Assembly: GCA_905221605.1 (NCBI GenBank)
Contig: CAJNDS010002187.1
Location: 1 to 64,000 of the forward strand
DNA length: 64,000 nucleotides
Direction of reading: 5' to 3'
Origin: Symbiodinium natans
Taxonomy: Eukaryota > Sar > Dinophyceae > Suessiales > Symbiodiniaceae
Shown here: positions 1 to 10,520 of the stretch, in pieces
How positions within the stretch are numbered: position 1 is the first letter of the stretch
Layout of the letters: the number at the start of each line of letters is the position of its first letter
The notes under the pieces: generated by a model
Seen by the model: the letters and a program-made list of their open reading frames with translations, nothing else
Database searches by the model: none
What the model was told of the DNA's origin: nothing
Program-made: the position numbers and the translations under genes

Positions 1-574
1 ATAAGCTAGACCCAAGAACAACCTCGGAACTAAAACAGGGTGCTCTTTTTGGTTTCAAGGGGCTTGTATGGGAACCGAAACCCGCAAAGGGAATAAGGGC
101 CTACTTCTGGGTCCTGGACTGTATCTAGTATGATATAGCATACAGTGAGGTCACGATGAAAAGGCCAAAAGACTTGGACAGAGCGGAAAACAATGGTCGC
201 GACAATCTCGTCGGCAGGGTTCTTATCCAGACTCTCACACCTAAACGCTACACCCTAAACCCTCAACTACAAACCCTACGTTTTCCTTGAACTCTATAAA
301 TCCTAAACCCTTAACTGGCTTGGGTGGCAGGGGGGTAGGGCGGTTTTCAATGTTTCGAATTTCCAAAGTACACAATCGCATGGCATGCTGCACATGCAAG
401 AATGGTACGCGCACTATACGCACACATTTGTGAATACAATGAAGGTACATGTACTGCTACCACTGCAACACCATGTCTGTATCTTTCATGACGAGGACTA
501 CTACGAATACTGCTACAATGACTACAAAAGTAGGTCGGCCGATGCATTCTGGAAGGACACTGCGTTGAGAAAAG
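1..574. other. No gene seen; sparse telomere-like words
   Basis: No open frame here looks protein-like. Isolated CCCTAAA-type words occur near 250-310. Nothing else is recognised. Confidence 0.5.
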
Positions 575-903
575 CTAAACCCTAAACCCTGACCCTAAAC
601 CCTGAACCCTAAACCCTAAACCCTAGACCCTAAACCGTCATGGCATGCTGTCGATATATCTGTGCCCAGCATGAACCCAGAACCCTAAACCCTGAACCCT
701 GAACCCTTTACCCTAAACCCTGAACCCTGAACCCTGAACCCTAAACCCTAAACTACTACCCCCCCAGCACACTCAATATGACTCGCAGCGTGCGCTATGT
801 CTCTATCTGTTCCAGGACAACATGGCTGGCAAGCCGTGAACATCCTTAAAGCCATCCTGAAACCCTAAACCCTAAACCCCCAACCCCAAAACCTAAACCC
901 TAG
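575..903. repeat. Degenerate C-strand telomere-like repeats
   Basis: Clusters of CCCTAAA with frequent CCCTGAA variants (about 575-640, 680-760, 858-903), separated by unique stretches such as 640-680 and 765-855. The heptamer is the complement of TTTAGGG, the telomere repeat of plants and of the dinoflagellates that have been examined. The arrays are short and mutated, so they are interstitial rather than a live chromosome end. Confidence 0.85.
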
Positions 904-3900
904 AGGGGAATTCCACTTTGGAAGGACTCCGCCGACTCCGCTTGCATGAACTCCACCGACTCCGCCCACACATGGAACTCGGATGCTTTTTTTTAGTGCT
1001 TACTGCTTGAACTCAGGTGTTTCTATCTTGGCACGCAGTGCGAAGGTGGCAAAGAAGCTTCTACGGCGCTGAACTTGGCGTTGGAACTTGTGTCAAGAAT
1101 TGAGACGTCCGGTCCGGACCTCCCAGGTTGCCAGTTGGCTCAGGGAAGATTGCTGACGGCTGCAGAAATCGTGAGAGTTTTGCGCAATCAGCCGCCGGTC
1201 AGTGATGTAGCGCACCGAAACTTATGAGTTTAACTTCGCAGATGGTGTGTCCCAAAAACTCAACCTGCGGGTCCGAAGACGGGGTCGTCAACTCCTGGAA
1301 GGCATTTGGGGCCCCATTTTTGGGGCCGCCCGCGCCAGACGTGAACCGACGGTCACGCCGGACTGGCGCTCAATTGTAAATGAGAGGAAGTAGGAACGAC
1401 ACGAGGACTTAGCGTCCGTCATCTAGCCCCCAGAGCTGAATCTGGGCGGCCCCACTTTGGGGGCCGTCTGCAAAAGAAAAGTGACTTCAGCGTCGGCTGA
1501 CGATTAACGGCTCGACCGTGAACCTAGGGACTGCGCTGGACGTCTCAAAAAATGTGTCAGTTTGGGGTGCATAAAATGGGCACGATGTCAGGTGGGATTT
1601 GTGAGATTTCTTCAGGTCACTTGCAGTGAACACGGAGAGCAACTTTTGCGCAGCTTTGCAGTTCTCAAATGTGATTCAAGAAGCAAGATTACCCCCCACC
1701 CCATAGAATCTTAGCGTAGATGTTGCAGGATTGGTGCACGAGGGATGGTACACATGTAGCGGAGTCGTGTCTTCCCCGGTTTAAAAACCATTGTATGTTT
1801 AAAACGGGCTCATCTCGACTCCGCTGCCGTTCTAAGGGGAATTCCACTTTGAAAGGACTCCGCCGACTCCGCTTACATGAACTCCACCGACTCCGCCCAC
1901 ACATGGACCTCGGATGCTTTTTTTCAGTGCTTACTGCTTGAACTCAGGTGTTTCTATCTTGGCACGCAGTGCGAAGATGGCAAAGAAGCTTCTGCGGCGC
2001 TGAACTTGGCGTTGGAACTTGTGTCAAGAATTGAGACGTCCGGTCCGGACCTCCCAGGTTGCCAGTTGGCTCAGGGAAGATTGCTGACGGCTGCAGAAAT
2101 CGTGAGGGTTTTGCGCAATCAGCCGCCGGTCAGTGATGTAGCGCACCGAAACTTATGAGTTTAACTTCGCAGATGGTGTGTCCCAAAATCTCAACCTGCT
2201 GGGTCCGAAGACGGGGTCGTCAGGCGGCCTCCTGGAAGGCATTTGGGGCCCCATTTTTGGGGCCGCCTGAAGTCACTTTTCTTTTGCAGACGGCCCCAAA
2301 AGTGGGGCCGCCCAGATTCAGCTCTGGGTCAAAATTTAGCCCCAGAAGTGGGGCCCAGATTTCCCATACAGGCCAGATGATGGACGCTGAGTCCTCGTGT
2401 CGTTCCTACTTCCTCTCATTTACAATTTACAATTGAGCGTCAGTCCGGCGTGACCGTCGGTTCACGTCTGGCGCGGCGTCGGCTGACGATTAACGGATCG
2501 ACCGTGAACCTAGGGGGACTGCGCTGGACGTCTCAAAAAATGTGTCAGTTTGGGGTGCATAAAATGGGCACGATGTCAGGTGGGATTTGTGAGATTTCTT
2601 CAGGTCACTTGCAGTGAACACGGAGAGCAACTTTTGCGCAGCTTTGCAGTTCTCGAATGTGATTCAGGAAGCAAGATTACCCCCCACCCCATAGAATCTT
2701 AGCGTAGATGTTGCAGGATTGGTGCACGAGGGATGGTACACATGTAGCGGAGTCGTGTCTTCCCCCGGTTTAAAAACCATTGTATATTTAAAACGGGCTC
2801 ACCTCGACTCCGCTGCCGTTCTAAGGGGAATTCCACTTTGGAAGGACTCCGCCGACTCCGCTTACATGAACTCCACCGACTCCGCCCACACATGGAACTC
2901 GGATGCTTTTTTCAGTAGCTTCTGCGGCGCTGAACTTGGCGTCGGAACTTATGTCAAGAATTGAGACGTCCGACCCGGACCTCCCAGGTTGCCAGTTGGC
3001 TCAGAGAATTGCTGACGGCTGCAGAAATCGTGAGGGTTTTGCGCAATCAGCCGCCGGTCAGTGATGTAGCGCGCCGAAACTTGCGAGTTTAACTTCGCAG
3101 ATGGTGTGTCCCAAAATCTCAACCTGCTGGGTCCGAAGACGGGGTCGTCAGGCGGCCTCCTGGAAGGCATTTGGGGCCCCATTTTTGGGGCCGCCTGAAG
3201 TCACTTTTCTTTTGCAGACGGCCAAAAGTGGGGCCGCCCAGATTCAGCTCTGGGTCAAAATTTAGCCCCAGAAGTGGGGCCCAGATTTCCCATATAGGCT
3301 AGATGACGGACGCTGAGTCCTCGTGTCGTTCCTACTTCCTCTCATTTACAATTGAGCGTTAGTCCGGCGTGACCGTCGGTTCACGTCTGGCGCAGCGTCG
3401 GCTGACGATTAACGGATCGACCGTGAACCTAGGGGGACTGCGCTGAACGTCTCAAAAAATGTGTCAGTTTGGGGTGCATAAAATGGGCACGATGTCAGGT
3501 GGGATTTGTGAGATTTCTTCAGGTCACTTGCAGTGAACACGGAGAGCAACTTTTGCGCAGCTTTGCAGTTCTCAAATGTGATTCAAGAAGCAAGATTACC
3601 CCCCACCCCATAGAATCTTAGCGTAGATGTTGCAGGATTGGTGCACGAGGGATGGTACACATGTAGCGGAGTCGTGTCTTCCCCGGTTTAAAAACCATTG
3701 TATGTTTAAAACGGGCTCATCTCGACTCCGCTGCCGTTCTAAGGGGAATTCCACTTTGAAAGGACTCCGCCGACTCCGCTTACATGAACTCCACCGACTC
3801 CGCCCACACATGGACCTCGGATGCTTTTTTTCAGTGCTTACTGCTTGAACTCAGGTGTTTCTATCTTGGCACGCAGTGCGAAGATGGCAAAGAAGCTTCT

Positions 3901-6900
3901 GCGGCGCTGAACTTGGCGTTGGAACTTGTGTCAAGAATTGAGACGTCCGGTCCGGACCTCCCAGGTTGCCAGTTGGCTCAGGGAAGATTGCTGACGGCTG
4001 CAGAAATCGTGAGGGTTTTGCGCAATCAGCCGCCGGTCAGTGATGTAGCGCACCGAAACTTATGAGTTTAACTTCGCAGATGGTGTGTCCCAAAATCTCA
4101 ACCTGCTGGGTCCGAAGACGGGGTCGTCAGGCGGCCTCCTGGAAGGCATTTGGGGCCCCATTTTTGGGGCCGCCTGAAGTCACTTTTCTTTTGCAGACGG
4201 CCCCAAAAGTGGGGCCGCCCAGATTCAGCTCTGGGTCAAAATTTAGCCCCAGAAGTGGGGCCCAGATTTCCCATATAGGCTAGATGACGGACGCTGAGTC
4301 CTCGTGTCGTTCCTACTTCCTCTCATTTACAATTGAGCGTTAGTCCGGCGTGGCCGTCGGTTCACGTCTGGCGCGGCGTCGGCTGACGATTAACGGATCG
4401 ACCGTGAACCTAGGGGGACTGCGCTGGACGTCTCAAAAAATGTGTCAGTTTGGGGTGCATAAAATGGGCACGATGTCAGGTGGGATTTGTGAGATTTCTT
4501 CAGGTCACTTGCAGTGAACACGGAGAGCAACTTTTGCGCAGCTTTGCAGTTCTCAAATGTGATTCAAGAAGCAAGATTACCCCCCACCCCATAGAATCTT
4601 AGCGTAGATGTTGCAGGATTGGTGCACGAGGGATGGTACACATGTAGCGGAGTCGTGTCTTCCCCGGTTTAAAAACCATTGTATATTTAAAACGGGCTCA
4701 CCTCGACTCCGCTGCCGTTCTAAGGGGAATTCCATCTTAGAAGGATTCCGCCGACTCCGCTTACATGAACTCCACCGACTCCGCCCACATATGTAACTCG
4801 GATTCCTTTGTTTCAGTGCCTATTGCTTGAACTCAGGTGTTTCTATCTTGGCGCGCAGCGCGAAGATGGCAAAGAAGCTTTTGCTGAATTTGGCATCGGA
4901 ACTTATGTCAAGAATTGAGACGTCCGGCCCGGACCTGCCAGGTTGCCAATTTGCTCAGGGAAGATTGCTGACGGCGGCAGAAATCGTGAGGGTTTTTTGT
5001 AATTTGTCGCCGGTCAGTGATGTAGCGTGCCGAAACTTGTGAGTTTATCTTCGCAGATGGTGTGTCCCAAAATCTCTACCTGGTGGGTCCGGAGACGGGG
5101 TCGCCAGGCGGCCTCCTGGAAGGCATGCGGGGCCCCATTTTTGGGGCCGCCTGAAGTCATTTTTCTCTTGCAGACGGCCCCAAAAGCGGGGCCGCCCAGA
5201 TTCAGCTCTGGGTCGAAATTTAGCCCCAGAAGCGGGGCCCAGATTTCCCATATAGGCCAGATGACGGATGCTGAGTCCTCGTGTCGTTCCTACTTCCTCT
5301 CATTTACAATTGAGCGGTAGTCCGGCGCGACCGTAGGTTCACGTCTGGCACGGTGTCGGCTGACGATTAACGGATCGACCGTGAACCTAGGGGGACTGCG
5401 CTGGACGTCTCAAAAAATGCGTCAGTTTGGGGTGCATAAAATGGGCACGATGTCAGGTGGGATTTGTGAGATTTCTTCAGGTCACTTGCAGTGAACACGG
5501 AGAGCAACTTTTGCGCAGCTTTGCAGTTCTTAAAAGTGATTCAGGAAGCAAGATTACCCCCCACCCCATAGAATCTTAGCGTAGATGTTGCAGGATTGGT
5601 GCACGAGGGATGGTACACATGTAGCGGAGTCGTGTCTTCCCCGGTTTAAAAACCATTGTATATTTAAAACGGGCTCACCTCGACTCCGCTGCCGTTCTAA
5701 GGGGAATTCCACTTTGGAAGGACTCCGCCGACTCCGCTTACATGAACTCCACCGACTCCGCCCACACATGGAACTCGGATGCTTTTTTTCAGTGCTTACT
5801 GCTTGAACTCAGGTGTTTCTATCTTGGCACGCAGTGCGAAGATGGCAAAGAAGCTTCTGCGGCGCTGAACTTGGCGTTGGAACTTGTGTCAAGAATTGAG
5901 ACGTCCGGTCCGGACCTCCCAGGTTGCCAGTTGGCTCAGGGAAGATTGCTGACGGCTGCAGAAATCGTGAGGGTTTTGCGCAATCAGCCGCCGGTCAGTG
6001 ATGTAGCGCGCCGAAACTTATGAGTTTAACTTCGCAGATGGTGTGTCCCAAAATCTCAACCTGCTGGGTCCGAAGACGGGGTCGTCAGGCGGCCTCCTGG
6101 AAGGCATTTGGGGCCCCATTTTTGGGGCCGCCTGAAGTCACTTTTCTTTTGCAGACGGCCCCAAAAGTGGGGCCGCCCAGATTCAGCTCTGCGTCAAAAT
6201 TTAGCCCCAGAAGTGGGGCCCAGATTTCCCATATAGGCTAGATGACGGACGCTGAGTCCTCGTGTCGTTCCTACTTCCTCTCATTTACAATTGAGCGTTA
6301 GTCCGGCGTGACCGTCGGTTCACGTCTGGCGCAGCGTCGGCTGACGATTAACGGATCGACCGTGAACCTAGGGGGACTGCGCTGGACGTCTCAAAAAATG
6401 TGTCAGTTTGGGGTGCATAAAATGGGCACGATGTCAGGTGGGATTTGTGAGATTTCTTCAGGTCACTTGCAGTGAACACGGAGAGCAACTTTTGCGCAGC
6501 TTTGCAGTTCTCAAATGTGATTCAAGAAGCAAGATTACCCCCCACCCCATAGAATCTTAGCGTAGATGTTGCAGGATTGGTGCACGAGGGATGGTACACA
6601 TGTAGCGGAGTCGTGTCTTCCCCGGTTTAAAAACCATTGTATGTTTAAAACGGGCTCATCTCGACTCCGCTGCCGTTCTAAGGGGAATTCCACTTTGAAA
6701 GGACTCCGCCGACTCCGCTTACATGAACTCCACCGACTCCGCCCACACATGGACCTCGGATGCTTTTTTTCAGTGCTTACTGCTTGAACTCAGGTGTTTC
6801 TATCTTGGCACGCAGTGCGAAGATGGCAAAGAAGCTTCTGCGGCGCTGAACTTGGCGTTGGAACTTGTGTCAAGAATTGAGACGTCCGGTCCGGACCTCC

Positions 6901-7886
6901 CAGGTTGCCAGTTGGCTCAGGGAAGATTGCTGACGGCTGCAGAAATCGTGAGGGTTTTGCGCAATCAGCCGCCGGTCAGTGATGTAGCGCACCGAAACTT
7001 ATGAGTTTAACTTCGCAGATGGTGTGTCCCAAAATCTCAACCTGCTGGGTCCGAAGACGGGGTCGTCAGGCGGCCTCCTGGAAGGCATTTGGGGCCCCAT
7101 TTTTGGGGCCGCCTGAAGTCACTTTTCTTTTGCAGACGGCCCCAAAAGTGGGGCCGCCCAGATTCAGCTCTGGGTCAAAATTTAGCCCCAGAAGTGGGGC
7201 CCAGATTTCCCATATAGGCTAGATGACGGACGCTGAGTCCTCGTGTCGTTCCTACTTCCTCTCATTTACAATTGAGCGTTAGTCCGGCGTGACCGTCGGT
7301 TCACGTCTGGCGCGGCGTCGGCTGACGATTAACGGATCGACCGTGAACCTAGGGGGACTGCGCTGGACGTCTCAAAAAATGTGTCAGTTTGGGGTGCATA
7401 AAATGGGCACGATGTCAGGTGGGATTTGTGAGATTTCTTCAGGTCACTTGCAGTGAACACGGAGAGCAACTTTTGCGCAGCTTTGCAGTTCTCAAATGTG
7501 ATTCAAGAAGCAAGATTACCCCCCACCCCATAGAATCTTAGCGTAGATGTTGCAGGATTGGTGCACGAGGGATGGTACACATGTAGCGGAGTCGTGTCTT
7601 CCCCGGTTTAAAAACCATTGTATGTTTAAAACGGGCTCACCTCGACTCCGCTGCCGTTCTAAGGGGAATTCCACTTTGGAAGGACTCCGCCGACTCCGCT
7701 TACATGAACTCCACCGACTCCGCCCACACATGGAACTCGGATGCTTTTTTTCAGTGCTTACTGCTTGAACTCAGGTGTTTCTATCTTGGCACGCAGTGCG
7801 AAGATGGCAAAGAAGCTTCTGCGGCGCTGAACTTGGCGTTGGAACTTGTGTCAAGAATTGAGACGTCCGGTCCGGACCTCCCAGGT
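904..7886. repeat. Tandem satellite, about 981-bp unit, about 7.1 copies
   Basis: The anchor ATGTTGCAGGATTGG recurs at 1720, 2708, 3627, 4608, 5585, 6566 and 7547, giving spacings of 988, 919, 981, 977, 981 and 981 bp. The array begins mid-unit at about 904 and stops abruptly after CCGGACCTCCCAGGT at 7886. Copies anchored at 1720, 3627 and 6566 share diagnostic bases (GGGCTCATCTCG, TTTGAAAGG, TGGACCTCGG). Those at 2708, 4608 and 5585 share others (GGGCTCACCTCG, TGGAACTCGG, or decayed forms). The 7547 copy is a mixture, as expected from unequal exchange or conversion. Each unit carries GGCCCC-N-GGGGCC stem-loops. A 93-codon frame (for example 1877-2158, 3784-4065, 5742-6023, 6723-7004) overlapping a second frame by ATGA is kept in the young copies and broken in others. 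I regard it as incidental. No SL RNA, 5S rRNA or snRNA is recognised in the unit. Confidence 0.95.
1331..1489. repeat. Inverted block inside the first satellite unit
   Basis: This segment reads as the reverse complement of the block that lies in forward orientation in the other units (for example 2268-2475). The flanks GGGGCCGCC on the left and GCGTCGGCTGACG on the right stay in normal orientation, so the inversion junctions are exact. The block also lacks about 43 bp around the TTTAGCCCCAGAAGTGGGG stretch present in other units. Confidence 0.9.
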
Positions 7887-8432
7887 ACACGTTAAGGCGT
7901 TAAGGTTTAAATGGTTGGGAGCGTTTACTTGCCTTACACGCAACATTATCTTCGAGCCTCAGACTTTGCTGAAGGCTTCCAAGCCTTTGGAGGCCGGTCC
8001 GAGGCCTCCTCCATTGAACAGGGCGTGATTTTGTTTGCTTGCCCGCTGGAGACCGACATCAGCTTGCAATGTCACCTTTCGCATGCCCTTTGAAATCTTT
8101 GAAAGCTCAGGATCATCGAGGACTTATTTGAGGCCCGTCGAGAAGTCTGAAGTTAAGCTTGCGGCAGCAAGAACAGCTTTTGCAGGATCATCTTAAGCGG
8201 TCGAGGCCCCTTCGAGGTCCGTCGCGATGTTTTGAATAGAGTGAGAATGAAGAGGACTTGGAGCCAGCTGCGGCTTAAAATTCTTTTCACGTGAAAGAAA
8301 GAAGAGACTTCAGAAGAGAGGCAGCCAGGGTTCGTCCGGGCTCGAGGCCTTGCGGGGACCCCTTTAATAGTATTATAAGCCCCGGTCCCCGAGGCCTCGT
8401 AATCTTTCAAGCTAAAGGGTTTTGGGATTTTG
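7887..8432. other. No gene supported
   Basis: Unique sequence after the satellite. Several short open frames overlap on both strands and none has clear protein character or a splice pattern. Confidence 0.4.
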
Positions 8433-8578
8433 TGGAGGCCTCGCGAGGCCCCGAAAGGCCTCGAAACCCCATGAGTGAGGCCTCGGGAGGCCTCGGAAGG
8501 CCTCGAAACCCTATGAGTGAGGCCTCGGGAGGTGTCGGAAGGCCTCGGACCCCGCAGGGTGAGGCCTCAGAGGCCTTG
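8433..8578. repeat. AGGCCTCG-rich minisatellite
   Basis: Tandem, imperfect units of about 48-51 bp built on GAGGCCTCGGGAGG and AGGCCTCGAAACCC. The core GAGGCCTC is itself palindromic. It encodes a repetitive SEASGG peptide in one frame, most likely an artefact of composition. Confidence 0.7.
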
Positions 8579-8595
8579 CAATATCGCATACACAT

Positions 8596-8684
8596 GACCC
8601 CAGATTTGGACTCGCGCAAACTGGCAACTTTTGCAAACAATGTTTGCAAAAGTTGCCAGTTTGCGCGAGTCCAAATCTGGGGTC
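8596..8684. repeat. Perfect 44-bp-arm palindrome with 1-nt centre
   Basis: Left arm 8596-8639 and right arm 8641-8684 are exact reverse complements, separated only by A8640. The arms start and end with GACCCC/GGGGTC. The match stops sharply at both ends. Such a structure can extrude as a cruciform or give a 44-bp RNA hairpin. It could also be a fold-back artefact of sequencing or assembly. Confidence 0.97.
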
Positions 8685-8772
8685 GAAAAATCTCAACAAT
8701 TCTGGCTTCGCGTGCGTGGGCCTCCCCTGTAGTAATCGTAGTTGTTGTTGTTCCACAAGCTGCACCATCTTG

Positions 8773-9250
8773 CTAACTCCTTCCGTAGGTCGTATGATTT
8801 CCGGACGAGTTCGTAGCAAGCCCAGCTGTGCGGAATGTGTCACTGCGGCGTTCCAACGTTTTCACCAAGGAACTCAACGCCTGCAGCTCCTCATAGAGGC
8901 TATTCCAGGCAACCCCAGAGTACCTGCTCTTGCGCGTGCCAGCTTCTACCTCCTCAAGGATTCCTAAGTCTCTAGCTGTTGGTGCGGAGTCCATATGTCG
9001 AATGAACCCCTGCAGGGATTTTATTTCCTGCGGTCCTCCAGGCTGCTGCTTTCGAGGATCCCCTCTAGGAGCTCCAAACTTGTATGGTCTGCTGATTCAT
9101 GTTCTCCAGAACGGGCTGTTTGAGTTCTGTGGGAAGGCACCGAATGAGAAGGAGTGTAAGTCTACTCTCCATCTCCAAGAACGCAGCAGTTTGCGCCCTC
9201 GCAGCAAATCCACCCCATGCCCCACATCCAGCATGTCCGCCTCTTGTCAG
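8773..9250 (-). pseudogene. Possible decayed gag-like coding fragment (minus strand)
   Basis: On the minus strand a protein-like frame runs from about 9075 down to a stop near 8773 and contains LEEVEAGTRKSRYSG and LYEELQALSSLVKTLER, charged and helical. Upstream (9065-9250) a second frame holds LTLLLIRCLPTELKQPVLEN, which resembles the style of retroelement gag proteins, then hits a stop at 9065. The two halves are one base out of frame with each other. That suggests a decayed mobile-element fragment, but two exons of a host gene are possible. No reverse transcriptase or integrase motif is visible nearby. Confidence 0.3.
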
Positions 9251-10169
9251 CAAACCCAAAAAACCTGACCCTAAACCCCAAAACCCCAAAACCCAAACTC
9301 CAAACTTTGAGTCGAAAAACGACATCCAAGCATTTCCTCTCAGGCATCGTGGGCCGAGAAATTTGCTCCTGAGTCCTAAGCTGTTGGCTGCCAAGATCCA
9401 GGAGTTGCGAGCTAGCTAACCCAGCGAACACACTTTAGAGGTGTTCGCATGCTGATTGGTCAGGGAACCGATCGACGCTACACTTGCACCGACTGGCATG
9501 GAAACATGGTTGTTAGTTGCCTTCGTAACGTTGACCTTCCAGGGATTCCCCCTCCCTCTTGGAATTCTGAGAGAACCAAAAAGGCGCAGGCGGTCACTTG
9601 CATGAAAGAGACAACGCAACATGTCCAACGGATCTCGAATCTGACACCTTCTCTGGCTAAATTGCTTTTTTTATTTGCCAACAGATTTCCAAAAGAAATG
9701 CATATGCGGTGGCTTGAGTGATATTGGAGTTGAACTTGTTGCGTGGAGCAAGTTTCGCTTTGAAACGTTTCAATGGTGCCCTTCTGTTCTCACCACCTCG
9801 GCCATCCCCGTGCGATCTGCATTGGGTCAGTGCCTCCACTCCAATCGGGGAGGACAGCAGGCGACTGACTCTTATCATGTTCCAGAGCAGAGTGCTCAGC
9901 TTGCAGACTTTGACTCGTCTGCCATTCAGCTGCGTTAGTGAGTAAGGGGCCTGGTGCCTGAAGGCATCCGGTTGGTGGTCGTCCTGGGTACAGAGCAGGA
10001 GCGTGTTGTCTAGGATGTTGTTGGGCGTAGAGTGTGGGTGTTTGTCGGTGTTGGGCGCTTGCGTGTTCTGGTGATGCCGGTGTCACTCCCACCATTGGAT
10101 TTGAGGCGTGCCTTGCCGACCACGGACGAGAACACTCTCCGTCTAATGCAGGATTTTTTATTCGCAGAT
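9251..10169. other. No confident gene
   Basis: Contains a short AAACCCCAAAACCCC-type stretch at 9262-9300 and overlapping weak frames on both strands (for example minus 9657-9878). I cannot support a product. Confidence 0.4.
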
Positions 10170-10520
10170 CAAGAATGAAGAACCTTCAAGAAAATCTGAG
10201 AAAACTTTTGGCAGTATCTTGGCATGCCTTGCGAAATCTGCACGAAACCGGAAACCCTCTGGAAAACCTTCAACAAATTCACCAAACCCGTCGGAAACCC
10301 TTGCGAAACCTGCGGAAACCTGTGCGAAGTCCTTGCGAAATCCTAGGGATTCCCTGGAGAAACCCTCAAACCCTTGCGAATTTGCAGGAAGCCGTCAGGA
10401 AACCTTTTAAGAAATCTTCAAGATTTTTTGGAAAGCACTCAGAGATTTTTGGCAAACTTTGACAAACCCTGAAGAAACCTTAGGAAACATTTGGAAAACT
10501 CTTGACAAGCCCTTGTGCTT
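10170..10520. repeat. Degenerate GAAACCCTTGCGAAAC short-repeat tract
   Basis: Loose repeats of GAAACC/CTTGCGAAA words about 12-24 bp apart, for example between 10245 and 10400. Open frames across it translate to low-complexity KPxxNL peptides and are not treated as genes. Confidence 0.55.

Noticed and set aside
1877-7004. Conserved 93-codon frame overlapping a 73-codon frame by ATGA in satellite units
   Set aside because: The copies are too recent for conservation to mean selection, and diverged units break the frames.
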